In this document: one piece after another, positions 1-8,190 of the stretch
Layout of the letters: the number at the start of each line of letters is the position of its first letter
Numbering within the stretch: position 1 is the stretch's first letter
Assembly: GCA_014655195.1 (NCBI GenBank)
Contig: BNBH01000007.1
Span: forward strand, 35,151 to 99,150
Reading direction: 5' to 3'
From: Streptomyces cellulosae
GTDB taxonomy: Bacteria > Actinomycetota > Actinomycetes > Streptomycetales > Streptomycetaceae
Length of the DNA: 64,000 nt
Notes under the pieces: model-generated
Told to the model about the DNA's origin: nothing
The model's input: only the letters and a program-made list of their open reading frames with translations
Databases searched by the model: none
Translations under genes and position numbers: made by a program

Positions 1-26
1 GCCGGCCCGAGCCCGCTCACCCCCGC

Positions 27-677
27 TCACCTCACCCCGTACCGCGTCTCGATCCCCGTGATGATCAGGGCGAGGCCCTCCTCGAAGTGGGCGTCGTAGT
101 CGCCGAAGAAGGCGCGTCCCGCCTCCGCGGCCAGCGGATGGCCGGCCATCAGGCGGGCGCGCGCCTCCACGTCGAAGCCCTCCCTGCGTTCGCCCGGCAC
201 CGGCTCCACGCCCTGCTCCTCGGCGACGAAGCCGAGCGTGTAGAGGAACGTCGTCTGGAGCGCCCGGGCCGCCTGGACGAGGGTGAGGCCGGCCGACGTG
301 AGCAGCCGCAGATTGTCCTCCTGCTGCTCCGCGTGCTCCAGGCCGGTGAACCGCGTGCCGCTGAACACCTTCGCGCCGTCGCGGTAGGCGAGCAGCGTCC
401 GCCGCAGCACCCGGTTGCTCCTGAGCAGCCGCTCCTGCCAGGTGTCGTCGGGGCCGGGTTCGACCCCGTCGGTCATCCGGCGGAAGATCTCCGTCGCCAT
501 CTCGTCCAGCAGCGCCTGCTTGTCCTTGAAGTGCCAGTACAGGGCGGGCGCCTTGACGTCGAGCTCCTTGGCGATGGCGCGCAGGGTCAGCCTGTCGAGG
601 CCGACCTCGTTCAGCAGCTTCAGCGCCGTGCCGGCGACCCGTCGGCGGTCCAGCGGCGCGCGTCGTTCCGTGCTCAC
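27..677 (-). CDS. TetR-family transcriptional regulator, TetR(class)-type C-terminal domain
   Basis: Predicted DNA-binding repressor of 216 residues. The N-terminal helix-turn-helix lies at about residues 31-50 (TLRAIAKELDVKAPALYWHF), and the remaining two thirds look like the ligand-binding domain of the TetR/TetX-regulator class (RTLLAYRDGAKVFSGTRFTG region). The GTG at 677 was chosen because the HTH then sits at the usual distance from the N-terminus; no convincing Shine-Dalgarno sequence precedes it. It is divergent from the FAD monooxygenase at 750, and two copies of CTTAAC-N3-GTTARG lie between the starts, so it very probably represses both genes and responds to a monooxygenase substrate. 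The inducer is unknown. Confidence 0.9.
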   Translation of the reverse strand: MSTERRAPLDRRRVAGTALKLLNEVGLDRLTLRAIAKELDVKAPALYWHFKDKQALLDEMATEIFRRMTDGVEPGPDDTWQERLLRSNRVLRRTLLAYRDGAKVFSGTRFTGLEHAEQQEDNLRLLTSAGLTLVQAARALQTTFLYTLGFVAEEQGVEPVPGERREGFDVEARARLMAGHPLAAEAGRAFFGDYDAHFEEGLALIITGIETRYGVR

Positions 678-686
678 GCTTGACAA

Positions 687-738
687 CTTAACACCGTTAG
701 GGAGACGCTCGGGCCACGGGTCACTTAACGCTGTTAAG
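687..738. promoter_or_regulatory. Two TetR operator half-palindromes in a divergent promoter
   Basis: CTTAACACCGTTAGG at 687-701 (one mismatch) and a perfect CTTAAC-GCT-GTTAAG at 724-738 form two 15-bp inverted repeats of 6-3-6 layout, 37 bp apart centre to centre. The second overlaps the AAGGAG ribosome binding site (736-741) of the monooxygenase and the first lies just upstream of the regulator start. A TTGACA at 680-685 could be part of a promoter, but no good -10 follows it. Binding by the adjacent TetR protein is inferred from position and symmetry. Confidence 0.75.
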
Positions 739-749
739 GAGACGGAATC

Positions 750-2150
750 ATGAGCGACACCCATGTCCTGATCGTGGGCGCGGGGCCGACCGGCCTCACC
801 CTCGGCATCGACCTCGCCCGGCGCGGGGTCCCGGCGCTGGTGGTGGAGCGGGAGGAGGGACTGTTCCCCGGATCGCGCGGCAAGGGCCTTCAGCCGCGCA
901 CCATGGAGGTCTTCGACGACCTCGGCGTGCTGGACGCCGTCCGCGCGGGCGGCGGCCGCTACCCGGTCGGCATGCTCTGGCGTGACGGCAAGCGGCTGGG
1001 CGAGCACCACCTGGCGCCCCCCGTGGAGCCCACCGAGGAGGCGCCGTACGAGGGGCTGATGATCCCGCAGTGGCGTACCCAGCGGATCCTGCGGGACCGC
1101 CTGGAGGAGCTGGGCGGCAAGATCGCCCACGGCCGTGAGCTCACGGACGTCACGCAGGACGAGGACGGCGTGACCGCCCACTTCGCCGCCGGGCCGCCGC
1201 TGCGCGCCCGGTACCTCGTCGCCGCGGACGGCGGACGGTCGGCCGTGCGCCGGGCGGTCGGCACCGGCATGACCGGCGAGGCGGTCGACCCGCTGCCGAT
1301 GCTGGTGGCGGACGTGCGGGTGAGCGGCCTCGACCGGGACTGGTGGCACATGTTCCCGCCGGGCGAGGGCCGGGACGAGTTCCTCACCCTCTGCCCGCTC
1401 GCCGGCACGGACGACTTCCAGCTGGTCGCCCGGTTCACCGAGGACACCCGCGTGGACCTCTCCCCCGACGCCGTACGGCAGGTCGTGGCCGCCCGTACGC
1501 ACCTTGCCGCCGAGGACGTCACCGAGGTCCTGTGGGCCTCCGACTTCCGGCCGCGCGCCGCGCTCGCCGACCGCTTCCGGGTGGGCCGGGTGTTCCTCGC
1601 GGGCGACGCGGCGCACGTGCACTCCCCGGCCGGCGGCCAGGGCCTCAACACCTCCGTGCAGGACGCCTACAACCTCGGCTGGAAGCTGGGCGCGGTGCTG
1701 ACCGACGGCGCGGACCCGTCCCTCCTCGACAGCTACGAGGAGGAGCGGAGGGCGGTCGCCGCGGACATGCTCGGCCTGTCCACCCGCATCCACCGCGGCG
1801 AGGCCAAGCGCGGCGGGGCCACCCTGCAACTGGACCTCGGCTACCGGGACTCCACGCTCAGCGCGGAGACGCACGCCGAACCGGGACCGGTGCGCGCGGG
1901 CGACCGCGCCCCGGACGGCCGGGTGGACGGCACGCGCCTCTTCGACGCCTGTCGCGGCCCGCACTGGACCCTGCTGGCACTGGGCACGGACGCCCCCGAA
2001 CCGCCCACGGGCGTGCGGCTGCTGCGCGGCTCGTCCCACCGGACGTACGGCACGGGCCTGTTCCTGGTCCGCCCGGACGGCTACCTGGGCTGGACCGGCG
2101 ACACCCCGGACGGGCTCGGCGCCTACCTGGCCCGCTTCGGGACGCGCTGA
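750..2150 (+). CDS. FAD-dependent aromatic-type monooxygenase (PheA/TfdB, TetX-like)
   Basis: A 466-residue class A flavoprotein monooxygenase, predicted to hydroxylate an aromatic or polyketide-like compound using NAD(P)H and O2. The N-terminal GxGxxG dinucleotide motif is at residues 10-15 (VGAGPTG). The DG motif (AADGGRSAVRRA) is near residue 157, and the GD motif that binds the FAD ribityl chain (LAGDAAHVHSPAGGQGLN) is near residue 285. The roughly 90-residue tail is the thioredoxin-like C-terminal domain of the phenol hydroxylase group. ATG 750 follows AAGGAG by 8 bases. The divergent TetR gene suggests a detoxification or antibiotic-inactivation role; the substrate cannot be read from sequence. 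Confidence 0.88.
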   Translation: MSDTHVLIVGAGPTGLTLGIDLARRGVPALVVEREEGLFPGSRGKGLQPRTMEVFDDLGVLDAVRAGGGRYPVGMLWRDGKRLGEHHLAPPVEPTEEAPYEGLMIPQWRTQRILRDRLEELGGKIAHGRELTDVTQDEDGVTAHFAAGPPLRARYLVAADGGRSAVRRAVGTGMTGEAVDPLPMLVADVRVSGLDRDWWHMFPPGEGRDEFLTLCPLAGTDDFQLVARFTEDTRVDLSPDAVRQVVAARTHLAAEDVTEVLWASDFRPRAALADRFRVGRVFLAGDAAHVHSPAGGQGLNTSVQDAYNLGWKLGAVLTDGADPSLLDSYEEERRAVAADMLGLSTRIHRGEAKRGGATLQLDLGYRDSTLSAETHAEPGPVRAGDRAPDGRVDGTRLFDACRGPHWTLLALGTDAPEPPTGVRLLRGSSHRTYGTGLFLVRPDGYLGWTGDTPDGLGAYLARFGTR

Positions 2151-2201
2151 CGGCGCGTCCGGGTGCACCGGGTCCGGAGTCTCCGGCCGTGGGGCGGAGG
2201 A

Positions 2202-2231
2202 GCGAGCCGACGCCCTCGGGAATCGGCTCGC
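2202..2231. terminator. Bidirectional hairpin between convergent genes
   Basis: GCGAGCCGA (2202-2210) pairs with TCGGCTCGC (2223-2231): a perfect 9-bp stem with a 12-base loop. It lies in the 142-base gap between the convergent monooxygenase and leuE genes. Confidence 0.55.
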
Positions 2232-2292
2232 ACGCCGCCGGGAGGACTGGCGTGGAGAGGGCGCGCCCCCGGAATGAACCGCCGGACAGACC

Positions 2293-2943
2293 CTACGCGC
2301 TCGCCGTCGACAGCTTCGCCGCGAAGCCCAGGAACAGGGCGCCCGCCGCCGAGGTGGCGCCCGCCGACAGCCGGCGGCGACGGCGGAACGCGGCGGCGAG
2401 CCGGGTGCCGCCGAAGATCAGCGCGCTGAGGTAGAGCACGCTGGCGATCTGGGCCAGCGCGCCCAGCACCACGAAGGACAGCGCCGGATAGGCGTAGGCG
2501 GGGTCGACGAACTGCACGAAGAAGGCGATGAAGAACAGGATCGCCTTCGGGTTCAGCAGGCTGACGACCAGCGCCCGGCGGAACGGACGCTCACCCGGCG
2601 CGGCGGCCGGGGCGGTGTCCTCCGCGCTCTCCTCGCCGCGTCCGCGCCACATGCCCCACGCGGCGCGCAGCATCCCGACGGCCAGCCAGGCCAGATAGCC
2701 GGCGCCGGCGTACTTCACGATGCCGAACAGCACGGCGTTCGCCTGGAGCAGGGAGGCGACCCCGGCCGCCGACAGCGTCATCAGGACGGCGTCCCCGCAC
2801 CACACGCCGGCGGCGGCGGTGTAGCCGGAGCGCACCCCGCGGCGGGCGGCGACGGACAGGACGTACAGCGAGTTGGGGCCGGGCAGCAGGATGATCAGCA
2901 CCAGGCCCGCAAGATAGGTGGGAAGGTCGACGACACCGAACAT
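2293..2943 (-). CDS. leuE: LysE/RhtB-family amino-acid exporter, LeuE-like
   Basis: A 216-residue integral membrane protein of the LysE/RhtB superfamily, predicted to export leucine or related amino acids. It shows the family's N-terminal hallmark (PGPNSLYVLSVAARRG near residues 22-37), the GDAVLM motif and the central LNPKAILFFIAFFVQFVD segment. These also occur in E. coli LeuE, which has almost the same length (212). Five to six hydrophobic segments are visible, with a charged cytoplasmic loop (RGRGEESAEDTAPAAAP) in the middle. ATG 2943 gives a start (MFGVVDLPTYLAG) like that of LeuE. It stands alone, with the mutase gene upstream on the same strand. Confidence 0.85.
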   Translation of the reverse strand: MFGVVDLPTYLAGLVLIILLPGPNSLYVLSVAARRGVRSGYTAAAGVWCGDAVLMTLSAAGVASLLQANAVLFGIVKYAGAGYLAWLAVGMLRAAWGMWRGRGEESAEDTAPAAAPGERPFRRALVVSLLNPKAILFFIAFFVQFVDPAYAYPALSFVVLGALAQIASVLYLSALIFGGTRLAAAFRRRRRLSAGATSAAGALFLGFAAKLSTASA

Positions 2944-3017
2944 GGCAAGGAGTGTCGCACGCCGCGCGACACTCCTCGCCCCCGTCTCGACCTGCGAGAA
3001 CGCCCGCCGGTGACGTC

Positions 3018-4598
3018 CTAGAAGGCGTCGCTCGGGACGTACGTGCCCCACACCTCGCGCAGGGCGTTGCAGACCTCGCCGACCGTGGCGCGGGCCTTGA
3101 GGGCGTCCTTCATCGGGTAGAGGACGTTGTCCTCGCCCTCGGCGGCCTTCTTCAGCGCCGCCAGCGCGGTGTCCACCGCCTCCTGGTCGCGCTCGGCGCG
3201 CAGCTTGGCGAGGCGCTCGGCCTGCTGGGCCTCGATGGCCGGGTCCACGCGGAGCGGCTCGTAGGGCTCCTCCTCGTCGAGCTGGAAGCGGTTGACGCCG
3301 ACCACGACCCGCTCGCCGGAGTCCGTCTCCTGCGCGATGCGGTAGGCGGAGCGCTCGATCTCGTTCTTCTGGAAGCCGCGCTCGATCGCGTTGACCGCGC
3401 CGCCGAGGTCCTCGACCTTCTCCATCAGCTCCAGCGCGGCCGCCTCCACGTCGTCGGTCATCTTCTCGATGACGTAGGACCCGGCGAACGGGTCGACCGT
3501 GGCGGTCACATCGGTCTCGTACGCGAGGACCTGCTGGGTACGGAGGGCGAGCCGGGCGGACTTGTCCGTCGGCAGGGCGATCGCCTCGTCGAAGGAGTTG
3601 GTGTGCAGCGACTGCGTGCCGCCGAGGACCGCCGCGAGACCCTGCACGGCGACGCGGACCAGGTTCACCTCGGGCTGCTGGGCCGTCAGCTGCACCCCGG
3701 CCGTCTGCGTGTGGAAGCGCAGCATCAGCGACTTGGGGTTCTTCGCGCCGAACTCCTCCTTCATCACCCGCGCCCAGATCCTGCGGGCCGCACGGAACTT
3801 GGCGACCTCCTCCAGGATCGTCGTACGGGCCACGAAGAAGAACGACAGACGCGGCGCGAAGTCGTCGACGTCCATCCCGGCCGCGACCGCCGTGCGGACG
3901 TACTCGATGCCGTCGGCGAGGGTGAACGCGATCTCCTGCGCGGGCGAGGCGCCCGCCTCGGCCATGTGGTAGCCGGAGATCGAGATCGTGTTCCACTTCG
4001 GGATCTCGGCCTTGCAGTACTTGAAGATGTCCGCGATCAGCCGCAGCGACGGCTTCGGCGGGAAGATGTACGTGCCGCGGGCGATGTACTCCTTCAGCAC
4101 GTCGTTCTGGATCGTGCCCGTCAGCTTGTCCGCGCTGACGCCCTGCTCCTCGGCGACGAGTTGGTACAGGAGCAGCAGCAGCGCGGCCGGGGCGTTGATC
4201 GTCATCGACGTCGACACCTTGTCCAGCGGGATCCCGCCGAACAGCACCCGCATGTCGTCGACCGAGTCGATCGCCACGCCCACCTTGCCGACCTCGCCGT
4301 GCGCGATCGGCGCGTCGGAGTCGTGGCCCATCTGCGTCGGCAGGTCGAACGCGACCGACAGACCCATCGTGCCGTTGGCGATCAGCTGCTTGTAGCGGGC
4401 GTTGGACTCCGTCGCCGTGCCGAAACCGGCGTACTGGCGCATCGTCCAGGGGCGGCCCGTGTACATCGTCGGGTACACGCCCCGCGTGAACGGGTACGAA
4501 CCGGGCTCACCCAGCTTCTCGGCCGGGTCCCAGCCCTCGAGAGCCTCCGGCCCGTAGACCGGTTCGATGGGCAGTCCGGACTCCGACTCGCGCGCCAT
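3018..4598 (-). CDS. Methylmalonyl-CoA mutase large (substrate-binding) subunit without B12 domain
   Basis: A 526-residue protein covering only the TIM-barrel acyl-CoA-binding half of the methylmalonyl/isobutyryl-CoA mutase family. Recognisable segments include [20 protein letters not shown], the SMTI motif ([11 protein letters not shown]), [19 protein letters not shown], and [16 protein letters not shown] followed by [15 protein letters not shown]. No C-terminal cobalamin-binding DXHXXG domain is present, so it needs a separate small subunit, as IcmA needs IcmB; none is encoded nearby. It resembles the mutase-type streptomycete paralogue more than IcmA. ATG 4598 was preferred over ATG 4607 because GGGAGG (4609-4614) is 10 bases from the former and only 1 from the latter. 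The acyl-CoA substrate is uncertain. Confidence 0.88.
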   Translation of the reverse strand: MARESESGLPIEPVYGPEALEGWDPAEKLGEPGSYPFTRGVYPTMYTGRPWTMRQYAGFGTATESNARYKQLIANGTMGLSVAFDLPTQMGHDSDAPIAHGEVGKVGVAIDSVDDMRVLFGGIPLDKVSTSMTINAPAALLLLLYQLVAEEQGVSADKLTGTIQNDVLKEYIARGTYIFPPKPSLRLIADIFKYCKAEIPKWNTISISGYHMAEAGASPAQEIAFTLADGIEYVRTAVAAGMDVDDFAPRLSFFFVARTTILEEVAKFRAARRIWARVMKEEFGAKNPKSLMLRFHTQTAGVQLTAQQPEVNLVRVAVQGLAAVLGGTQSLHTNSFDEAIALPTDKSARLALRTQQVLAYETDVTATVDPFAGSYVIEKMTDDVEAAALELMEKVEDLGGAVNAIERGFQKNEIERSAYRIAQETDSGERVVVGVNRFQLDEEEPYEPLRVDPAIEAQQAERLAKLRAERDQEAVDTALAALKKAAEGEDNVLYPMKDALKARATVGEVCNALREVWGTYVPSDAF

Positions 4599-4657
4599 GA
4601 TGTGCATGCCTCCCGCTGAGCAGCGTTGCTCGATCCGATCGCCGGTCACCCGTCAGT

Positions 4658-4669
4658 TACTCACCAGTA
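4658..4669. promoter_or_regulatory. Short inverted repeat upstream of the mutase gene
   Basis: TACTCACCAGTA (arms TACT/AGTA, 4-base centre) sits 60 bases upstream of the mutase start, inside the 302-base divergent region 4599-4900. The rest of that region shows no gene. An operator role is only a guess. Confidence 0.2.
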
Positions 4670-4900
4670 CAGGCCGACCCTTCGACGGACTGTAGCGGTG
4701 TGCGTGCGGCCCGGTGGAGGGGCACACGCTGGGACCTTCCTCACAGCCTCCGTGGGACCCCGCTCACAGGCCTTTCCCCGGCGGCCGTCCCGTCCGGTCA
4801 CTCCCCACCATGCCCCCTTGTTCCGCTCCGGTCACGTCCGGGGTAGAACCTGGGATGACGGCCGGGCAGGTCCGGTGCGGCGGGACGACGGGGGGCTGCG

Positions 4901-5773
4901 GTGCGCGGGAGAGGCATGGGGAGGAAGGGCATAGGCGTCCTGGCGGTGCTGGGCGCGATGGCCGTGGGTGCGGCGGGGTGCACGGTGCAGCCGGCCGGGA
5001 CGGACGGGAAGGGCGCGCCGCCGGTGCGGATCGAGGTGCCGTCGGGGACGCCGGAGGCGTCACGGGAGCCGGCGTCGCCGAGCCGGACGCCGGAGCCGCC
5101 CGCGAAGCCGTCGGTCACCCCTTCGAGCCGCCCGACGCCGGCGCGTGTGCTGTGGTCGCCGGGCGACAAAGGCCGGGACGTCCGTGAACTCCAGGCGCGG
5201 CTGCGGCAGATCGCCTGGATCTTCCACGGCCCCACCGGCACCTACGACGACCTGACGGCGGAGGCGGTCCGCGGCTTCCAGGGCAAGCGCGGTCTGCCGA
5301 AGACAGGCGTGACGGACACGGTGACCTGGCAGCGGCTGCTCGCGATGACGCGGGAGCCGGGCCGCTGGGACCTGTATCTGATGGGCGGCCAGGAGGCCGA
5401 CGCGCCCGATCCGCGCTGCATGACCGGCCGGGTGATGTGCATCAGCAAGTCCAGCCGCACCCTGCGCTGGATGGTCGACGGCCGGACGGTGTCGACGATG
5501 CCGGTCCGCTTCGGCTCCGAGTACACACCGACCCGCGAGGGCGTCTTCCGCGTCTACTGGAAGTCCCGGCACCACGTCTCCACCCTGTACGACTCGCCGA
5601 TGCCGTACGCCATGTTCTTCAGCGGCGGGCAGGCGGTGCACTACTCGGCCGACTTCGCCGCCCGGGGCTACGCGGGCGCCTCGCACGGCTGTGTGAACGT
5701 CCGCGACGAGGACGCGATCGCGCACCTGTACGAGCAGGTGGAGAACGGCGACAAGGTCGTCGTGCACTGGTGA
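4901..5773 (+). CDS. L,D-transpeptidase (YkuD) lipoprotein with peptidoglycan-binding domain
   Basis: A 290-residue exported lipoprotein predicted to form 3-3 cross-links in peptidoglycan. It has an N-terminal signal with a lipobox-like VGAAGC at residues 22-27, then a Ser/Pro/Thr-rich linker to about residue 80. A PG_binding_1 repeat follows (SPGDKGRDVRELQARLRQ to LPKTGVTDTVTWQRLL), then the YkuD catalytic domain ending with SHGCVNVR, in which Cys264 is the nucleophile and His262 part of the motif. GTG 4901 follows a G-rich stretch; ATG 4916 would also leave a workable signal peptide. It is followed by a strong hairpin at 5800-5838. Confidence 0.88.
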   Translation: MRGRGMGRKGIGVLAVLGAMAVGAAGCTVQPAGTDGKGAPPVRIEVPSGTPEASREPASPSRTPEPPAKPSVTPSSRPTPARVLWSPGDKGRDVRELQARLRQIAWIFHGPTGTYDDLTAEAVRGFQGKRGLPKTGVTDTVTWQRLLAMTREPGRWDLYLMGGQEADAPDPRCMTGRVMCISKSSRTLRWMVDGRTVSTMPVRFGSEYTPTREGVFRVYWKSRHHVSTLYDSPMPYAMFFSGGQAVHYSADFAARGYAGASHGCVNVRDEDAIAHLYEQVENGDKVVVHW

Positions 5774-5799
5774 GACCAGGCGAGACCTGAGGCAAGAGG

Positions 5800-5838
5800 G
5801 GCGCGGGCGGGACCGGGGGAACGTGTCCCGCCCGCGCC
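5800..5838. terminator. Strong symmetrical hairpin terminator
   Basis: A perfect 14-bp GC stem (5800-5813 with 5825-5838, arm GGCGCGGGCGGGAC read as its complement pair) and an 11-base loop lie 27 bases after the transpeptidase stop. Being symmetrical, it could also end transcripts coming from the other strand, such as the candidate RNA starting near 5903. Confidence 0.75.
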
Positions 5839-5903
5839 AGGTGCACGAGCCGCGGGTACGGGGGGAACCCCGGCTCAGTGCTACGGCCGATGACCAGTCG
5901 GCT
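5800..5903 (-). ncRNA. Candidate small RNA (promoter-like element plus terminal hairpin)
   Basis: A promoter-like pair (TGACAC, 17 bases, CAGTAC) at 5938-5910 on the minus strand points into a gene-free stretch that ends after about 100 bases in the 14-bp hairpin at 5838-5800. No start codon with a ribosome binding site was found in it. The first part carries a small inverted repeat (GCCGACTGGTCATCGGC). It could instead be a transcript from the upstream sigma operon being terminated. The call is inference only. Confidence 0.3.
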
Positions 5904-5909
5904 CACTCA

Positions 5910-5938
5910 GTACTGCGCCGCAAGGGCCGGAAGTGTCA
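5910..5938 (-). promoter_or_regulatory. TGACAC-N17-CAGTAC promoter-like element, copy 1
   Basis: On the minus strand TGACAC (5938-5933) and CAGTAC (5915-5910) are separated by exactly 17 bases. The same arrangement occurs at 10792-10820 and 12026-12054. Together with the 27 bases downstream, copy 1 matches copy 2 at 28 of 33 positions from the -10 box onwards. Confidence 0.45.
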
Positions 5939-6029
5939 CACCGGTCGGTACGTTCATGTGGACGCGGGGCGTTTTCGCAGTTCAGAGGGGTGTGGACGTC
6001 CGGGGTGTCCCGGGCCGCCCGCCGCCCTC

Positions 6030-7157
6030 CTAGTCCTGCTTGCCGTTCCCGTCGCCCTTGCCGTTTCCCTGGCTGTTCCCGTTGCCCTTGCCGTTTCCCT
6101 GGCCCTTGGAGGGGCGGTCGTCGGCGTCGGAGCCGCTGTTGCCGCGGCCGCTCCCGTTTCCGTTTCCGTCGCCCTTGCCGTTGCTGCCCTTGTCGGCCTT
6201 GTCGTCACCGCTGTCGTCGGTGTCGGAGCCGCCGGCGCCCTGGTCCGGGAGGGTGTTCTGCTGCTCGCCCTCGTCACTGTCGAGACGGGTCTCGGCGTCG
6301 TGCGCGCCACCGCCGGCGCCCTTGTCGCCCTTGTCGCTCTTGTCGGCCGTGCCGTCCTTGGTGCCGGCGCCTTCCTCGGCAGTGACACCGCGGCAGTACG
6401 CGGCGACGCGGGAGGCGCCGCCGGCCGCCTCGTGCAGGGCGCGGCGGCGTTCGCCGTTCACCGGGCGGCCCTGCTGCCAGGACCGGCAGGCGGACACGAC
6501 GAGCTTCCAGCGGGGGCCGTGGGCGGTCCTGCCGTCGCCGGACGCCGAGGAGTCGGGTGTGCGGCCGGGGTCCTCGGCGCCGTCACGGCCCCCGTCGACG
6601 GAGTCGCCGTGGTTCCGGCCGTCCGGGGTGGCGCCCTGTGCCGGCGGGGAGATCAGCGGGCGCTGGGGGTGCGTGGCCGTGGCGGCGCCCGCCGGACCCG
6701 AGCGGGAGTCGTCGAACGGCGTGCGCAGCAGCCCGGTGCCGGCGAGCACGGCGGTGCCGCCGACCATGCCCACGACCAGCGCGGCCGCCAGCACCAGCCG
6801 GGCGGGACGCGGCCCGCGCGCTCCGCCGGGCGTTCCGGTACGGCCGGTGCGCCGGGCGCCGAGACGGATCAGGCCGACGTCGGCGTCCCCGGGGCCGGTG
6901 GAGTGACCGGTGTGCGGGGCCGAGTCGGCCTGCCCTGCCCATGCGTCCCTGGACTTGCGGAAGGCGGCCAGCGCGGCCGCCTCCCCGGGAAGTCCGTCCT
7001 CGGCCGTCGGCGGGGGCGCGGAGAGCGCCCGCAGCACTCCGGCGAGCTGTTCGGCCTGGTCACCGGCGGGTGAACCGGCAGCCTGGGGCGGCTCACCGTT
7101 CAGCAGGCGCTCCGCCGCCTCCATGTCCAGCCACCTGTACCGCTCATCGGCCATCAC
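6030..7157 (-). CDS. Single-pass membrane partner (putative anti-sigma) of the ECF sigma factor, with Gly/Asn/Lys-rich tail
   Basis: A 375-residue protein overlapping the sigma gene by four bases (ATGA), so the two are translationally coupled. About 118 cytoplasmic residues precede one membrane segment (about 119-141, LVLAAALVVGMVGGTAVLAG). The outer part has a Pro/Ser/Asp-rich linker and a module with two cysteines (SACRSWQQGR ... AAGGASRVAAYCRG). It ends in a roughly 90-residue acidic then GNGKGNGN-type low-complexity tail. The partner of the second sigma cassette (8683-9522) carries the same two-Cys module. No classical zinc-binding anti-sigma HxxxCxxC motif was seen, so the anti-sigma role rests on coupling and topology. 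Confidence 0.75.
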   Translation of the reverse strand: MMADERYRWLDMEAAERLLNGEPPQAAGSPAGDQAEQLAGVLRALSAPPPTAEDGLPGEAAALAAFRKSRDAWAGQADSAPHTGHSTGPGDADVGLIRLGARRTGRTGTPGGARGPRPARLVLAAALVVGMVGGTAVLAGTGLLRTPFDDSRSGPAGAATATHPQRPLISPPAQGATPDGRNHGDSVDGGRDGAEDPGRTPDSSASGDGRTAHGPRWKLVVSACRSWQQGRPVNGERRRALHEAAGGASRVAAYCRGVTAEEGAGTKDGTADKSDKGDKGAGGGAHDAETRLDSDEGEQQNTLPDQGAGGSDTDDSGDDKADKGSNGKGDGNGNGSGRGNSGSDADDRPSKGQGNGKGNGNSQGNGKGDGNGKQD

Positions 7158-7828
7158 AAGTCCTTCTGCGTCCGCGCTCGCAACTGCGTCACACTCGCGG
7201 ACGTCACCGTACGACGGCGTGGTTCTCTTTGGGGTGGAAGGGCGTCGAGCACGCCTGCGGATTCCGGATGTCCGTCCGGATCGTCGCCGAGCAGTTCGGC
7301 GAGGCGGCGCAGGCCGCGGTGCGCGGCCGTCCGGACGGCGCCGGGGCGCTTGCCCAGGGTCTGTGCGGCCGTCTTGGCGTCGAGGCCGACGACCACGCGC
7401 AGGACGACGGCCTCGGCCTGGTCCTGCGGCAGCCGGGAGATCAGGCTGAAGGCGCCGTCGGTGGCGAGCGCCTCGATCGCCTCGCCGGCCGTGTCCGACT
7501 CGGCGGGGCGCCCGGTGAGCTCGGTCTCGTCGCCGCCTATGGCCGGGCGGCGGCCGCGCATGCGGATGTGGTCGAGGGCGCGGTTGCGGGCGATACGGGC
7601 GGCCCAGCCGCGGAAGCGGTCCGCGTCGCCGGAGAACCGCTCCAGGTCACGGGCTATCTGGAGCCAGGCCTCGGACGTGACGTCCTCCGCGTCGGGCTCG
7701 CCGACCAGTGTCCGGACGTACCCGAGCAGCCGCGGGTGCACGGCGCGGTACACAGTCCGGAAAGCGGTCTCGTCCCCGTCCTGTGCCGCGCGCACCGCGG
7801 CGGTCAGCTCCGCGTCGTCCCCCAGCAC
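7154..7828 (-). CDS. ECF RNA polymerase sigma factor
   Basis: A 224-residue extracytoplasmic-function sigma factor. Region 2 is clear (TAFRTVYRAVHPRLLGYVRTLVG then EDVTSEAWLQIARDLERFSGD and FRGWAARIARNRALDHIR). Region 4 follows (ISRLPQDQAEAVVLRVVVGLDAKTAAQTLGKRPGAVRTAAHRGLRRL), with a tail of about 45 extra residues. GTG 7828 is preceded by AAGGG at a 7-base spacing. It is the first gene of an operon with its coupled membrane partner. It is clearly paralogous to the sigma factor at 9749-10423; the stimulus is unknown. Confidence 0.92.
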   Translation of the reverse strand: MLGDDAELTAAVRAAQDGDETAFRTVYRAVHPRLLGYVRTLVGEPDAEDVTSEAWLQIARDLERFSGDADRFRGWAARIARNRALDHIRMRGRRPAIGGDETELTGRPAESDTAGEAIEALATDGAFSLISRLPQDQAEAVVLRVVVGLDAKTAAQTLGKRPGAVRTAAHRGLRRLAELLGDDPDGHPESAGVLDALPPQREPRRRTVTSASVTQLRARTQKDL

Positions 7829-8190
7829 GCGTGCGCCCTTCTGCGCCTGAACCGGCGCCGCTCTCGCGGACCGGGTTGCTCGCCGTCGTCATTGCTCAAT
7901 CGGTCGTTGCGGACTCTAGGCCGCACACGGAGGTTGAGGTCGTTTGTCTCCCGCGGCCTGGCGCGAAAGGCACGTTACGACCTGAAACCGTTCCCCGTCC
8001 ATGACCGTACAAGACGCAACTAACCCGTGACACGGGGCGTGTGACAGAAAACGCATGCACGGCGCTGTAGAAGATACGGGTCGCGCGCGGCCCGTACCGC
8101 GCGACGGCCGGGGCCTCTCCTGTGGGGGGTGGCGGCCCCGGCCGTCTCCGGGAAGACGGCAGCCGGTGAGCGCCGGGCGGGTAGTCCGTG
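7829..8190. other. Upstream region of the first sigma operon, no gene seen
   Basis: This 360-base stretch has no supportable gene. It includes an inverted repeat ACACG-GGG-CGTGT at 8030-8042. On the plus strand there is a TGACAG-N17-CTGTAG pair at 8042-8070 that loosely matches the promoter-like element seen elsewhere in this region but points away from the sigma gene. Confidence 0.4.

Noticed and set aside
5823..7073. Plus-strand frame with Val/Ala/Leu repeats looking like a membrane protein
   Set aside because: It is the antisense reading of the low-complexity tail of the sigma partner (GNGKGN repeats read as VAVPVAL); no start signals.
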